Part shown: in pieces, positions 54,166-64,000 of the stretch
Numbering within the stretch: position 1 is the first letter of the stretch
Layout of the letters: each line of letters opens with the position of its first letter
Assembly (NCBI GenBank): GCA_903823025.1
Contig: CAIJRK010000073.1
Span: forward strand, 1 to 64,000
Source: an uncultured beta proteobacterium
GTDB lineage: Bacteria; Pseudomonadota; Gammaproteobacteria; Burkholderiales; Burkholderiaceae_C
Reading direction: 5' to 3'
Length of the DNA: 64,000 nucleotides
Translations under genes and position numbers: made by a program
The notes under the pieces: generated by a model
Told to the model about the DNA's origin: nothing
What the model saw: only the letters and a program-made list of their open reading frames with translations
Database searches by the model: none

Positions 54166-56529
54166 TTATTCACGTGTTTTGAGGACGGCCACCATATCCA
54201 GCGAATCGACCCGTCTGCGCACAATCAGGGCGCTCACCACGCCAGCGCCCAAGACGCACAGCGCCGCATACGCGTAGGTGGCGGGTTGGATGACAAAGGG
54301 GAAGTAAAACTCATCGGTTTTGATTAAATGAACGATGCCGGAGGCTAAAAAATAACCCAGCCCCATGCCCAACGGAATAGCCAAGGCGATTTCAATCGCT
54401 AATTCGCCCAATAAAAAAGCTGAAACCTCGCCCCTTGTAAATCCCAGCACACGCAGACTCGCCAACTCCCAAGCCCGCTCCGCGAGCGCAATACGTGCGT
54501 TGTTATAGACCACGCCGATGGCAATAATGGTGGCAAAGGTGGTCAACACCCCGCTAAAAAACGTCAAGTTTCGTGCTGTGACATCCTCAATATTTTTTTT
54601 CATCACCGACTTGCTGACAGCGACAGCGACCCGAGGCAGCTCTTTAAGTTGGTTCAACAACATCGGCTCATACCCGCGCTCTACCGCCAGCGTGACCTGA
54701 TTGACCAAGTTACCTTCGCGTAAAAGCCGGTTCAAGGCGTGGCGTTCAAGGTAGGCGTTCATGCCCATCATTTCCACCACCACGCCAGCGACTTTTAAAT
54801 CAAAGACGTCAAGGTGTCCCTCCAGCAGTTCTACGCGCACGGTGTCACCTGGCTTGACCTGGAGTCGATCCGCTAATCGGTCCGTGAGCAATAAGCCGTG
54901 GCTTGGGGGTGAAAAAGTTGCATGATTCAGCCCGACGATGCGGTGCAGAACAGGTTGTTCTGTTTTTCCCTGAATCGCGCCGCGCCAACTGTGATGCGCT
55001 TGAACCAAACGCACGGCGACCGTGCGCGCCCCTTCGACCGCAGTAACGTGGGGCAATCGAGCCATCTCATACTGCACGCGGGCCGGACTGACCTCAATCA
55101 ATGCCACCGACACCTCGCCCCGCAGCACTTGGTTGAATTGGGTGTCCATCATCACCACAATGCTGTCGCGCCAAAACGCGCCAGAAATCACAATCGCCAT
55201 TGACACGGCAATCCCAAAAATAGTGAGTCCGGTGCGCAACAAGCGACGCTCCATGGTTCGCAAAATCATGCGCGCGCCCGGGGATAAGAAGTGCTGCAAG
55301 CCCCAGCGTTCTAGCAACAAAGGCCGATAAACGCTTGGCGAAGGCGGGCGCATAGCCTCGGCGGGCGTCAATTGCACGGTGGCGCGAATCGCATTGAATG
55401 TTGCCAGCAACGCCGCACACAAAGTGACCCCAACGGCGACCAGAATCAACACCGGTCTGAGTCGGTAGTGCAACGCTGGAAACCTGAAAATATCGGCGTA
55501 AATGCTTACAAACCAGTGGCCTAACAAGGCGCCCACCACACATCCCAGCGACACCCCCAGCGTCACAATCACCAGCACCAATTTTAAATAATGCAGCCCA
55601 ATCGGCAGGTTGTCGTAGCCCAATGCTTTTAAAGCGGCCACTTGTTCGCGCTGCGTGGCAATTTGCCGACTGAGCACCACATTCAACAAGAAACCGGCCA
55701 CGGCCAGAAAAATGCTGGGCAGTACGGTTCCCAACACCCTTTGTTCCTTGATCTCCGAGTCGAGAATCATGTGCGACATTTGCAGGTCGCGGCTATGCGC
55801 GGTGATGCCGCCAAAAGGGGCGAGCAAGCGGTTGAGCGCGTCAATAACGGCGCCTTCGCTGGCCCCCGGACTCAGGCGCACGGCCACTTGGTTGAAGGCG
55901 CCTTCCATGTTGTAGGCAGCGCCCAATGTCTGACGATCCACCCAAAAGACACCAAATCCGCGCTGATCAGGCGAGCCACCCATGCCCGCAAAAATATACT
56001 CAGGCGAGAGCGCAATGCCCACAATCAACAGCTGCTCGCGTTTGCCATTCATCAGGGCGCTGACCTGGTCGCCTGGTTTAAGCTGGCGCGCTGCGGCAAA
56101 ACCTTCGGACACCAACGCTTCAATCGCGCCCGAGGCGTGTGGCGCCATCATGCGGCCCCGGCGCAAATGCACTTTGTTCAGGCGCTGCGGCAATTTCACG
56201 TCCAGCCCGATCAGGCGGCCCACAATCGGGTCGGCTACATTCTCAATGGTAATGGGCACCACCTGGGACAGGGCGGTTTGCACATGCGCGGCGCCGGGTA
56301 TTTGCGCCAGTTGGCGTTCCAGTGACAGCGGCGCACGTTTGAGCGTGGCAAACACATCTGCAAACCGAGCCTCGGCGTAATACAAATCGCGTGACCACGA
56401 CAGGGAATCGAAGGCGCTGTAACTGGTGATAAATCCCGCTACGCCGCTGGCGACCACCAACCCCACGGTTAGCACCTGACTCCACATCAAGCGCAAATCG
56501 CGTAACAGTTTGCGGTCAAGCGCTTTCAC
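54166..56529 (-). CDS. large ABC transporter permease with two FtsX domains
   Basis: A 787-residue membrane protein. It has an N-terminal helix (about residues 15-38) and a periplasmic domain. A first FtsX-type helix set lies at about 260-390, a second extracytoplasmic region at about 430-640, and a second FtsX-type set at about 650-780. This double-FtsX size is about twice the usual. It forms an exporter with the adaptor and ATPase. The start is four to ten bases after the ATPase stop. Substrate unknown. Confidence 0.88.
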   Translation of the reverse strand: MKALDRKLLRDLRLMWSQVLTVGLVVASGVAGFITSYSAFDSLSWSRDLYYAEARFADVFATLKRAPLSLERQLAQIPGAAHVQTALSQVVPITIENVADPIVGRLIGLDVKLPQRLNKVHLRRGRMMAPHASGAIEALVSEGFAAARQLKPGDQVSALMNGKREQLLIVGIALSPEYIFAGMGGSPDQRGFGVFWVDRQTLGAAYNMEGAFNQVAVRLSPGASEGAVIDALNRLLAPFGGITAHSRDLQMSHMILDSEIKEQRVLGTVLPSIFLAVAGFLLNVVLSRQIATQREQVAALKALGYDNLPIGLHYLKLVLVIVTLGVSLGCVVGALLGHWFVSIYADIFRFPALHYRLRPVLILVAVGVTLCAALLATFNAIRATVQLTPAEAMRPPSPSVYRPLLLERWGLQHFLSPGARMILRTMERRLLRTGLTIFGIAVSMAIVISGAFWRDSIVVMMDTQFNQVLRGEVSVALIEVSPARVQYEMARLPHVTAVEGARTVAVRLVQAHHSWRGAIQGKTEQPVLHRIVGLNHATFSPPSHGLLLTDRLADRLQVKPGDTVRVELLEGHLDVFDLKVAGVVVEMMGMNAYLERHALNRLLREGNLVNQVTLAVERGYEPMLLNQLKELPRVAVAVSKSVMKKNIEDVTARNLTFFSGVLTTFATIIAIGVVYNNARIALAERAWELASLRVLGFTRGEVSAFLLGELAIEIALAIPLGMGLGYFLASGIVHLIKTDEFYFPFVIQPATYAYAALCVLGAGVVSALIVRRRVDSLDMVAVLKTRE

Positions 56530-56539
56530 GGGTCAACCT

Positions 56540-57319
56540 TCACCACGACAATTCCGACGGCTTGAGCTTGCGCGTGTTGTACTCAACCCGCTGAATGCAC
56601 CCGCCACCCAGATACAGCACCCGATCTGCCATACCCGCAATGGCGGCGTTGTGGGTGATAACAATCGCCGTGGTGCCCAGTTCGCGGTTGATGCGCTCAA
56701 TGACTTCGAGCACCAGTTTGCCGGTGACGTAATCGAGCGCGCCGGTTGGCTCGTCACACAGCAGCACGTCCGGGCGCTTGACAATGGCGCGGGCAATTGC
56801 CACCCGCTGCTGTTCGCCGCCCGAGAGTTGCGACGGGAAATGGTCGAGTCGCTCAACCAGCCCGACCAAACCCAGAGCCTCAATGGCGGGCATGGGATGG
56901 TCGGCAATGTCGGTGACCAGTTCTACGTTTTCGCGCACGGTCAGGCTCGGAATCAGGTTGTAAAACTGAAACACAAAACCGACGTGTTCACGTCGATATT
57001 GAGTTAATTGCGACTCGGTGGCAGCACTCAGGTCATGGTCGCCAAAGCGGGCCAAGCCGCTGCTGGGGCGATCCAGTCCGCCCAAAATATTCAGTAAAGT
57101 CGATTTACCGCTGCCAGACGGGCCTAACAAAACGATGAACTCGCCCCGATAAATCGTCAAATCCACGTCCATCAAGGCGTGAACCTGCACCTCCCCCATT
57201 TGGTAGATTTTGCGCAGGCCTTGAGCGGTGAACACCCGCGGGCGATTGGCCGCGTCATGGTCGGATTCGTGGGGAGATGGTTCAAAGGGGTGAGCGTTTA
57301 ACACAGGGCGGACCTTCAC
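56540..57319 (-). CDS. ABC transporter ATP-binding protein of second exporter
   Basis: A 259-residue ATPase of the LolD/MacB branch. Walker [10 protein letters not shown] at residues 66-74, Q-loop in [20 protein letters not shown], signature [14 protein letters not shown] at 165-178, Walker B VLLCDEP at 185-191 with the usual EPTGALD. It has about 25 extra N-terminal residues ([18 protein letters not shown]) before the domain. First gene of its operon, divergent from dusA. Confidence 0.92.
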   Translation of the reverse strand: MKVRPVLNAHPFEPSPHESDHDAANRPRVFTAQGLRKIYQMGEVQVHALMDVDLTIYRGEFIVLLGPSGSGKSTLLNILGGLDRPSSGLARFGDHDLSAATESQLTQYRREHVGFVFQFYNLIPSLTVRENVELVTDIADHPMPAIEALGLVGLVERLDHFPSQLSGGEQQRVAIARAIVKRPDVLLCDEPTGALDYVTGKLVLEVIERINRELGTTAIVITHNAAIAGMADRVLYLGGGCIQRVEYNTRKLKPSELSW

Positions 57320-57326
57320 GGTTGGC

Positions 57327-57339
57327 GGTTTTTAAAACC
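57327..57339. promoter_or_regulatory. near-palindrome in the dusA/ABC operon intergenic region
   Basis: GGTTTTTAAAACC (GGTTTT-T-AAAACC) lies 8-20 bases before the ATPase start and about 80 before dusA. It is a candidate operator or promoter element. No regulator gene is adjacent. Confidence 0.35.
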
Positions 57340-57418
57340 ACTATCAGCCATCGCGCAACAGCCGTTGTTGAGTTTTGTCAAACCGTGCAAACCGCCCGCT
57401 GACTGGGATAATCCAGCC

Positions 57419-58408
57419 ATGCCAAGCTTGAACCCTATCCCCCCCCATCGCTGGAAGTTGTCCGTTGCCCCCATGATGGACTGGTCCGATAAAAACTGTC
57501 GTTACTTTCATCGTTTGCTCACCCGTCACGCGCTGCTTTACACCGAGATGGTGACCACTGGCGCGCTGATTCATGGCGAGGTGCCACGCCATTTGCGTTA
57601 CAACGCTGAAGAACATCCGCTGGCCCTCCAATTGGGGGGCAGTGAACCCGCCGATTTGGCGAAATGCGCCCAACTGGGCGAGTCATGGGGCTACGACGAG
57701 ATTAATTTGAACTGCGGTTGCCCCAGCGAGCGCGTCCAGCGCGGCTCTTTTGGGGCTTGCCTGATGAATGAGCCGTTGTTGGTCGCTGAATGCGTCAAAG
57801 CCATGGTTGATGTTGTGCAAGTGCCGATTACGGTGAAGCACCGCATTGGCATTGACAAGTCCGAGAGTTACGATTTTGTGCGTGATTTTGTCGGCACCGT
57901 CAGCGAGGCGGGCTGCCAGACCTTTATTGTTCACGCCCGCAATGCGTGGCTCAAGGGTCTGTCACCTAAAGAAAATCGCGAAGTCCCACCCTTGCGCTAT
58001 GACTGGGCCTATCGTCTGAAAAGCGACTTTCCCGCGCTCACTATCGTTATCAATGGGGGTATCACCACCAACGAACAAGTGGCCGCCCATTTGTTGCACC
58101 TGGACGGTGCCATGCTAGGCCGCGAGGCTTATTTCAACCCTTGGTGGCTGGCTTCCTGGGACGCGGCTTTTTACGAGGCCGAGGCCACCGCGCTGACCCG
58201 AGAGTCGGTCGAAGCCCGGATGTGCGATTACATGGCGCGTGAAATGGCCGCGCACGGTACGCCCTGGCTCACCATGGCGCGCCATATGCTGGGTTTGCGT
58301 CACGGTCTGCCCGGCTCTCGCCATTGGCGTCAGGTGTGGAGTAACCACCGGCTCAAAGACTTGTCGCCGCACGCAGTCATGAAGTTGGCGCACGCCGCTG
58401 AGGACTAA
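57419..58408 (+). CDS. dusA: tRNA-dihydrouridine(20/20a) synthase
   Basis: A 329-residue FMN enzyme that reduces U20 and U20a of tRNA. The start is MPSLNPIPPHRWKLSVAPMMDWSD (FMN region). INLNCGCPSERVQRGSFGACLM holds the catalytic Cys (CGCPS). VKHRIGIDKSESY and the late ARHMLGLRHGLPGSRHWRQV fit DusA. I start it at the ATG at 57419. The longer reading from 57365 has no family sequence. Confidence 0.95.
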   Translation: MPSLNPIPPHRWKLSVAPMMDWSDKNCRYFHRLLTRHALLYTEMVTTGALIHGEVPRHLRYNAEEHPLALQLGGSEPADLAKCAQLGESWGYDEINLNCGCPSERVQRGSFGACLMNEPLLVAECVKAMVDVVQVPITVKHRIGIDKSESYDFVRDFVGTVSEAGCQTFIVHARNAWLKGLSPKENREVPPLRYDWAYRLKSDFPALTIVINGGITTNEQVAAHLLHLDGAMLGREAYFNPWWLASWDAAFYEAEATALTRESVEARMCDYMAREMAAHGTPWLTMARHMLGLRHGLPGSRHWRQVWSNHRLKDLSPHAVMKLAHAAED

Positions 58409-58484
58409 ATTCAACCCTGGCCTGTGGCAAACTTGACGACTTCGTTTTACGTTTTTAGTCAGCGCAAGGCTGGCCCTTACAGTC

Positions 58485-60905
58485 ATGCAAAAAATCATCG
58501 CGCAAATCGCGCAAGAAATCCGGGTTCAAAACAAACAGGTGCAAGCCGCCGTGGAGCTGCTCGATGGCGGTGCCACCGTGCCGTTCATTGCGCGCTATCG
58601 CAAGGAAGTCACCGACGGACTGGACGACATCCAGCTGCGCGAGCTGGAAGCGCGCCTCGGTTATTTGCGTGAGTTGCGTGACCGCTTGCAAACCGTCATC
58701 AAAAATATTGAAGAGCAGGGCAAGATGACGCCCGCGCTAATGGCCGCGCTGGTTGCCGCACCCACCAAGCAAGAGCTGGAAGACTTGTATTTGCCGTTCA
58801 AACTCAAGCGTCGCACCAAAGGCCAACTGGCGCGCGAGGCGGGGCTGGAACCCTTGGCCGACGCGCTGTTTGCCAACCCCACGTTGGTGCCCGCCGACGA
58901 GGCGCTGCCCTACGTGATTGCCATGCGGCCCGTGGTGGAGGGCGAGGACAAACAACCCGATTTCTCCACTGTGCAAGCTGTGCTGGACGGCGTGCGCGAT
59001 TTGTTGAGCGAGCGTTGGGCGGAAGACGCCAGCGTCGTGCAAGACCTGCGCGCCTGGCTGTGGACTGAAGGTTTATTCAAAGCGAAGCTCATGGATGGCA
59101 AGGATGAAAATAGCGCCGATGTCGCCAAGTTTCGTGATTATTTTGACTACGACGAGCCGATTGGCCGCGTTCCCTCGCACCGTGCCTTGGCGGTGTTTCG
59201 AGGCCGAGGGCTGGAAATTCTGGAGGCCAAGTTGGTCGTTCCAGAACCGTCTCAAGCCACCGTCATGGCCGCCCCTTTGCCTGCAATCAAAACCAGAGCC
59301 GCGCAAGTGGTGTCGCTGGCTGAAGGCCGTATGGCGTTGCGCCTGGGCTGGAGCCACAAAGGCCGTGCTGCGGACGATTTGATTCGTAAATGTGTGGCCT
59401 GGACCTGGCGCGTCAAGCTGAGTTTGTCCACCGAGCGCGATCTGTTTACCCGCTTGCGTGAAGACGCTGAAAAGGTCGCCATCAAGGTGTTTGCCGACAA
59501 TCTGCGCGACTTGCTGCTGGCTGCGCCCGCCGGGCCGCGTGTGGTGCTGGGGTTGGACCCGGGCATTCGCACGGGTGTCAAAGTGGCGGTGGTCGATACC
59601 ACCGGCAAGCTGGTCGAAACGGCGACGGTGTTTCCGCATGAGCCGCGCAAAGACTGGGAAGGTTCCTTGCACATTCTGGGCAAACTGTGCGAAAAACACG
59701 GCGTGAATTTGATCGCCATCGGCAACGGTACAGCCAGCCGCGAGACCGACAAGCTAGCGGCTGATCTGATCAAACTGATGGCCAAAGTGTCCGACCGTCT
59801 GATTGAAAAAGTGGTGGTTAGCGAAGCAGGCGCGTCGGTTTATTCCGCCAGTGAATTTGCCTCGCAAGAAATGCCGGACGTGGACGTGAGTTTGCGCGGC
59901 GCCGCCAGCATTGCGCGCCGCCTGCAAGACCCCCTGGCTGAATTGGTCAAGATCGACCCGAAATCTATTGGCGTCGGCCAGTACCAGCACGACGTGAACC
60001 AAAGCGAATTGGCTAAAACGCTGGAAGCCGTGGTGGAAGATTGTGTGAACTCGGTCGGCGTGGACCTGAATACCGCCAGCGTGCCGCTGCTGTCGCGCGT
60101 GTCGGGCCTGTCGGCCAGCGTTGCGAAGGCGGTGGTGCGTTGGCGTGAGGCGAATGGCGCGTTCAACAACCGCCAGCAACTGCTTAAAGTGACGGGTTTG
60201 GGCGCTAAAACTTTCGAGCAAAGTGCCGGTTTTCTGCGCATTCGCGGTGGCGATAATCCGTTGGACATGACCGGCGTTCACCCGGAAACCTACCCGGTAG
60301 TCGAGAAAATCATGGCACATATCGCCAAACCTGTGGCCGAGTTGATGGGTCGGGCCGATATGCTGAAAGTTTTGAAGCCTGAGTTGTTTGCTAACGAAAA
60401 ATTTGGCGTCATCACCATCAAAGACATTCTGGGTGAGCTGGAAAAACCGGGTCGAGATCCGCGTCCTGACTTCAAAGTGGCACGATTCAATGACGGCGTG
60501 GAAGACATCAAAGACTTGAAAGAGGGCATGATTTTGGAAGGTACGGTGAGCAACGTCGCCGCCTTTGGCGCGTTCGTTGATCTAGGCGTGCATCAGGATG
60601 GTTTGGTTCACGTCAGCCAGTTGAGCCACAAGTTTGTGACCGACGCCCGCGAGATCGTCAAAACCGGCGATATAGTGAAAGTGCAGGTGGTGGAAGTGGA
60701 TGTGGCCCGCAAACGCATTGCCCTGACCATGAAACTGGGTGCGCCGCCAGCACGTCGTGACAGCGCGGGCGACAACCGTTTTCAGGGCGCCGCCAATCAC
60801 CAACGAGGCCGATCTGGCGGCCAAGGCGCTGGCCCGTCATCCAATAGCCCACAGTCCACCGCTATGTCGTCGGCGTTTGCCAAGCTCAAAGGCGCAGACC
60901 GCTGA
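58485..60905 (+). CDS. tex: transcription accessory protein Tex (RNA-binding)
   Basis: A 806-residue nucleic acid-binding protein. The N-terminal Tex domain begins QKIIAQIAQEIRVQNKQVQAA. A YqgF-like nuclease domain carries VLGLDPGIRTGVKVAVVDTTG (about residues 357-377). Helix-hairpin-helix motifs sit at SVGVDLNTASVPLLSRVSGLS, and an S1 domain at GMILEGTVSNVAAFGAFVDLGVHQDGLVHVSQLS (about 680-713). A Gly/Arg/Ser tail follows. Affects transcription and virulence in some bacteria. Confidence 0.96.
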   Translation: MQKIIAQIAQEIRVQNKQVQAAVELLDGGATVPFIARYRKEVTDGLDDIQLRELEARLGYLRELRDRLQTVIKNIEEQGKMTPALMAALVAAPTKQELEDLYLPFKLKRRTKGQLAREAGLEPLADALFANPTLVPADEALPYVIAMRPVVEGEDKQPDFSTVQAVLDGVRDLLSERWAEDASVVQDLRAWLWTEGLFKAKLMDGKDENSADVAKFRDYFDYDEPIGRVPSHRALAVFRGRGLEILEAKLVVPEPSQATVMAAPLPAIKTRAAQVVSLAEGRMALRLGWSHKGRAADDLIRKCVAWTWRVKLSLSTERDLFTRLREDAEKVAIKVFADNLRDLLLAAPAGPRVVLGLDPGIRTGVKVAVVDTTGKLVETATVFPHEPRKDWEGSLHILGKLCEKHGVNLIAIGNGTASRETDKLAADLIKLMAKVSDRLIEKVVVSEAGASVYSASEFASQEMPDVDVSLRGAASIARRLQDPLAELVKIDPKSIGVGQYQHDVNQSELAKTLEAVVEDCVNSVGVDLNTASVPLLSRVSGLSASVAKAVVRWREANGAFNNRQQLLKVTGLGAKTFEQSAGFLRIRGGDNPLDMTGVHPETYPVVEKIMAHIAKPVAELMGRADMLKVLKPELFANEKFGVITIKDILGELEKPGRDPRPDFKVARFNDGVEDIKDLKEGMILEGTVSNVAAFGAFVDLGVHQDGLVHVSQLSHKFVTDAREIVKTGDIVKVQVVEVDVARKRIALTMKLGAPPARRDSAGDNRFQGAANHQRGRSGGQGAGPSSNSPQSTAMSSAFAKLKGADR

Positions 60906-60907
60906 AT

Positions 60908-61726
60908 ATGACGCTGCAGGCGCTGCTGGCATTGCAGTTTGTGTTGCCCAGCATTCCCAAAGTGCTGGCGCTTGTGCTCAGTGAACTCGACCAGCTAGAG
61001 CCTGATCTGAAAAAGATTAACCAGTTGATCAGCACCGACCTCGCCCTGACGACGCGCTTGCTGCATCTGGCCAATGCCAGTTTTTTCAAGCTCTCGGGCA
61101 AGATCAATAGCGTGTCTGAGTCGCTCGCGATTTTGAATTTAGGCCAGGTGCGCACACTGGCGGCAGCGGCAGCCTCGGGCGCCTCTTTCAAAGCGGTGCC
61201 GGGCATTCATTTGCAGCAGTTTTGGGCCTACAGCCTAAGCGTCGCCAAGTTAGCCCGCTCCCTTGCGGGTGTGGTGCGATTAAATCCGCAAGCAGCGTTC
61301 ACCAGCGGCCTGATTCATGCCGTAGGCGAGCTGGCCATGCACCTCGGAATGCCCGACGAGATGGCGGTGCTGAACCGTGATATGTCCCCGTTGGATTTGC
61401 GGCGCGCCCGGCTCGAAGACGGGTCTTTTGGTTTTTGCTATGCCCAAGTGAGCGCTGGTTTAGCCCGTCAATGGCAGTTTCCCCTCATGATGGTGGACGC
61501 GCTGGCGCACCAATCGGCGCCGTTTGAAAATGAGGTTTGCGAGCCTCTGGCGGGCGTCATTCACCTCGCCACCTGGCGTGCGCGAGTCAAAGAAACAGGG
61601 CTTTCGGACAAGGCCTTGGTGGATACGTTTCCGAGTTTGGTCGGCGATGTGTTGGGCCTCGATGTTGACCGGGTCTTGCAACAAGACCCGATTGACTGGT
61701 CAGGCCAACTGCGCACAGGCGGATGA
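60908..61726 (+). CDS. HDOD-domain protein
   Basis: A 272-residue protein with an HDOD domain over most of its length. Typical pieces: LPSIPKVLALVLSELDQLEPDLKKINQLISTDLALTTRLLHLANASFF, SLAILNLGQVRTLA and AFTSGLIHAVGELAMHL. HDOD proteins are non-enzymatic signalling modules that often bind nucleotide messengers or link to motility or competence. It starts two bases after tex. No other domain is visible. Confidence 0.9.
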   Translation: MTLQALLALQFVLPSIPKVLALVLSELDQLEPDLKKINQLISTDLALTTRLLHLANASFFKLSGKINSVSESLAILNLGQVRTLAAAAASGASFKAVPGIHLQQFWAYSLSVAKLARSLAGVVRLNPQAAFTSGLIHAVGELAMHLGMPDEMAVLNRDMSPLDLRRARLEDGSFGFCYAQVSAGLARQWQFPLMMVDALAHQSAPFENEVCEPLAGVIHLATWRARVKETGLSDKALVDTFPSLVGDVLGLDVDRVLQQDPIDWSGQLRTGG

Positions 61727-61750
61727 CCACTCAGCACAGGGCATCTGCGC

Positions 61751-64000
61751 ATGGCATCTGACTTTCCCCGTAGCCCTGGTCGGGCGTCAATGATTTTTCC
61801 GGCATTGCTGGGCTTTGTGGCGGGCACCGCTGTGCAGCTTCAGCAATCTGTGCTTTTCCCCTGGTTTGTTTATGGGCTGATGCTTCTTTTGCCCCTCCTT
61901 CTGTGGCGTCTGATTAGCACGGCTTCCCCCGCTTTTCGTGGGCGCGTTGTTGGGGTGGCGCTGACTTTGGGGTTTTTGGCGTTTGGGCTTACCGGGCTGC
62001 GTGCCTCGATTTTTCTGGATCAAGTGCTCGACCCCGGCCTAGAGGGCCGCGACCTGTCGGTGATCGGGGTGGTTGCGGCCATGCCACAGCAAAGTGCGAC
62101 AAGCGCCCGGTTTCGTTTTGATGTGGAATCGGCGCAACTGGCAGGTCAACCGGTGCGTTTGCCGGCTCGTCTTTATTTGAGTTGGTATTCCGGTAGTTTT
62201 GGATTTATTCCCAACGCCGACCAGGCCGATGCACTGGTTCGCCGACCCGCCCCGGTTCAGGCCGGCGAGCGTTGGCAGATGACCGTGCGCCTGAAAGCCC
62301 CGCATGGTGGCAGTAACCCTTTTGATTTCGACTATGAACTTTGGCTGTGGGAACAAGGCATTCAAGCCACGGGTTACGTGCGTACCGGAAAAAAAGACCC
62401 AACACCCCAGCGTCTGGCACAAACGGCTTGGCACACGGTCGAACAATTGCGTCAGCAGGTGCGGGCACAGATTTATCAGGATGTGGCGCAGCGCCGCTAC
62501 GCTGGTTTGATTGCAGCCTTGGTCTTGGGCGACCAGAACGCGATTGAACGCGACGATTGGGATATTTTTCGCACCACCGGGGTGGCGCATTTGATGTCCA
62601 TTTCCGGCTTGCACATCACGATGTTTGCCTGGCTGGCGGCGTTGATGGTGGGCTGGCTGTGGCGGCGCTCCGGGCGCTTGTGCCTATGGGTGGCCGCCCC
62701 GAATGCCAGTTTGATCGGGGGCGTGTTGCTGGCAACGGCTTATGCCCTGTTCAGCGGTTGGGGCGTGCCTTCACAGCGCACGGTGTTGATGCTGGCCGCC
62801 GTGGGTTTGTTGCGCTTGTCAGGCAAACAATGGCCCTGGCCCTACGTTTGGCTGCTGGCCTGTGCGGCTGTGGTGGCGATGGACCCGTGGGCGCTGTTGC
62901 AGGCCGGATTCTGGCTCAGTTTTGTGGCGGTGGGCGTGCTGTTTGCCACCGATGCTGGCGCGGGTGTGGAACGCAAGACCGGCATAAAAAATCGGCTTAT
63001 CGCCTTGTTTCGCGAGCAATGGGTGATTACCCTGGCTTTAACGCCGCTGACCTTGCTGTTGTTTGGTCAAGTCTCAGTGGTGAGTCTGGTGGCCAATGCG
63101 CTGGCTATTCCGCTGGTCACACTGGTGATCACGCCGTTGGCGATGTTAGGAATTTTGCTGGCACCGTTGTGGCATTTGGCCGCGATGGCGATAGCCGCTT
63201 TGGTGGGCTATTTGCAACTACTGGCCGCCCTGCCCTTTTCGTCTATTTTTATGGCGCAAGCCCCTTTATGGGCCGGTGCAGCGGGCGTGATCGGTGGTTT
63301 ATTGCTCGCTTTGCAACTGCCCTGGCGTTTGCGCTTGATGGGTTTGCCCTTGTTGTTGCCAGTGCTTCTGTGGCAATCGCCGCGTCCCCTGGCGGGCCAG
63401 TTTGAGTTGCTGGCCCCTGACATCGGGCAAGGTAACGCTGTTTTGGTGCGCACGGCACAGCACGCTTTGTTGTATGACGCCGGGCCGCGTTTTGGCGGCA
63501 CGAGCGATGCCGGTCAGCGCGTTCTGGTGCCACTTTTACGTGCGCTCGGGGTCTCACTGGATCGGGTCATGCTCAGTCACCGCGATAACGACCATGCCGG
63601 TGGTGCCATGGCGGTTCTAGCCGTGCAGACCCAAGCTGATTTGGTGAGTTCAATAGAAGACAGTGACCATGAACTCCAGACGTTACGCCCGACAACGCGC
63701 TGTGAGGCGGGGCAACGCTGGCGCTGGGACGGTGTGGATTTTGAAGTCCTGCACCCAAGCGCTGAAGACTATGTCATCGGCTACACCACCAACGCCATGA
63801 GTTGCGTTTTACGTATTTCCAATGGCTTGCAGTCAGCGTTACTCACGGGCGATATTGGGCAGGCGCAAGAAAAACAGTTGGTTCGGGCCGGTGCGCCTTT
63901 GAAGTCAGATGTGTTGCTGGTGCCGCATCATGGCAGCAAATCCTCCAGCAGTGCTGTTTTTCTGGACGCTGTGCAGCCACAATTTGCGCTGGTGCAAGCG
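61751..64000 (+). CDS. comEC: competence protein ComEC/Rec2, cut by the window end
   Basis: The frame stays open for 750 codons to the last base. N-terminal helices and a DUF4131-like region (about residues 10-200) precede the competence core: [45 protein letters not shown] (about 250-294). A run of helices follows, then a metallo-beta-lactamase part (about 555-750) with [32 protein letters not shown] and [11 protein letters not shown]. ComEC is the inner-membrane DNA uptake channel. The start ATG at 61751 is 24 bases after the HDOD stop. C-terminus is outside the window. Confidence 0.95.
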   Translation, partial: MASDFPRSPGRASMIFPALLGFVAGTAVQLQQSVLFPWFVYGLMLLLPLLLWRLISTASPAFRGRVVGVALTLGFLAFGLTGLRASIFLDQVLDPGLEGRDLSVIGVVAAMPQQSATSARFRFDVESAQLAGQPVRLPARLYLSWYSGSFGFIPNADQADALVRRPAPVQAGERWQMTVRLKAPHGGSNPFDFDYELWLWEQGIQATGYVRTGKKDPTPQRLAQTAWHTVEQLRQQVRAQIYQDVAQRRYAGLIAALVLGDQNAIERDDWDIFRTTGVAHLMSISGLHITMFAWLAALMVGWLWRRSGRLCLWVAAPNASLIGGVLLATAYALFSGWGVPSQRTVLMLAAVGLLRLSGKQWPWPYVWLLACAAVVAMDPWALLQAGFWLSFVAVGVLFATDAGAGVERKTGIKNRLIALFREQWVITLALTPLTLLLFGQVSVVSLVANALAIPLVTLVITPLAMLGILLAPLWHLAAMAIAALVGYLQLLAALPFSSIFMAQAPLWAGAAGVIGGLLLALQLPWRLRLMGLPLLLPVLLWQSPRPLAGQFELLAPDIGQGNAVLVRTAQHALLYDAGPRFGGTSDAGQRVLVPLLRALGVSLDRVMLSHRDNDHAGGAMAVLAVQTQADLVSSIEDSDHELQTLRPTTRCEAGQRWRWDGVDFEVLHPSAEDYVIGYTTNAMSCVLRISNGLQSALLTGDIGQAQEKQLVRAGAPLKSDVLLVPHHGSKSSSSAVFLDAVQPQFALVQA

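Noticed and set aside
62557-63405. 282-residue Gly-rich open frame in a shifted frame within comEC
   Set aside because: The overlapping frame from 61751 carries all ComEC motifs and stays open to the window end.

Overview
The window reads as chromosomal DNA of a betaproteobacterium, most likely order Burkholderiales and probably Comamonadaceae-like (Rhodoferax/Polaromonas type). The grounds are a phaC-phaA-phaB locus, a dapC-dapD-pilU-dapE-prmB cluster, a complete cbb3 oxidase cluster with an FNR-type regulator and hemN, a TIGR04438-type small Trp-rich protein, a fused MrpA/B antiporter, and moderately high GC. The genus is inference. I see no rRNA, tRNA, CRISPR array, prophage or integron. 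The only mobile DNA is the start of an IS5-family element at the left edge.

Layout. 1-138: IS5-family end. 139-4208: tripartite ABC export operon (TetR regulator, HlyD-type adaptor, FtsX-type permease, ATPase, small membrane protein) with a perfect 26-bp operator-like palindrome in front. 4287-9087: ftsH, then folP, glmM and a GNAT acetyltransferase. 9338-13743: Nudix hydrolase, FAH-family hydrolase, ABM-domain protein, YcaO, PgeF and a small membrane protein. 13848-17713: PHB synthesis genes. 17799-28358: ABC-F ATPase, prmB, dapE, pilU, dapD, dapC, murI, an orphan secreted protein and class I fumarase. 28490-34523: Mrp Na+/H+ antiporter. 34579-41866: yqhA, acs, cytochrome c, small Trp-rich protein, ilvD, lgt, enoyl-CoA hydratase-like protein and a Usp. 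41972-52932: the microaerobic respiration block (ccoI, ccoS, ccoN, ccoO, ccoQ, ccoP, ccoG, ccoH, a Cys-tailed membrane protein, fnr, hemN and a SafE-like protein). 52952-57319: a second, larger ABC export operon. 57419-64000: dusA, tex, an HDOD protein and comEC, which runs off the right edge.

How it fits together. The cbb3 block is a coherent low-oxygen module. It holds copper delivery (CcoI, possibly the SafE-like protein), the oxidase subunits, maturation factors (CcoS, CcoG, CcoH), oxygen-independent heme synthesis (HemN) and the oxygen sensor FNR. FNR-box-like palindromes lie before ccoN and between fnr and hemN. phaCAB, acs and fumarase connect acetyl-CoA, carbon storage and the TCA cycle. 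Three genes too short or too open-ended for a simple ORF scan were found by reading: ccoS, ccoQ and the edge-truncated comEC.

I do not see a spectacular unknown system. The best candidates for undescribed biology are the 98-residue Cys-tailed membrane protein after ccoH, a nested inverted-repeat element between ccoP and ccoG, repeats in the fumarase leader, an orphan pilU inside the lysine/DAP cluster, and an orphan AT-rich secreted protein gene at 26305-26691.
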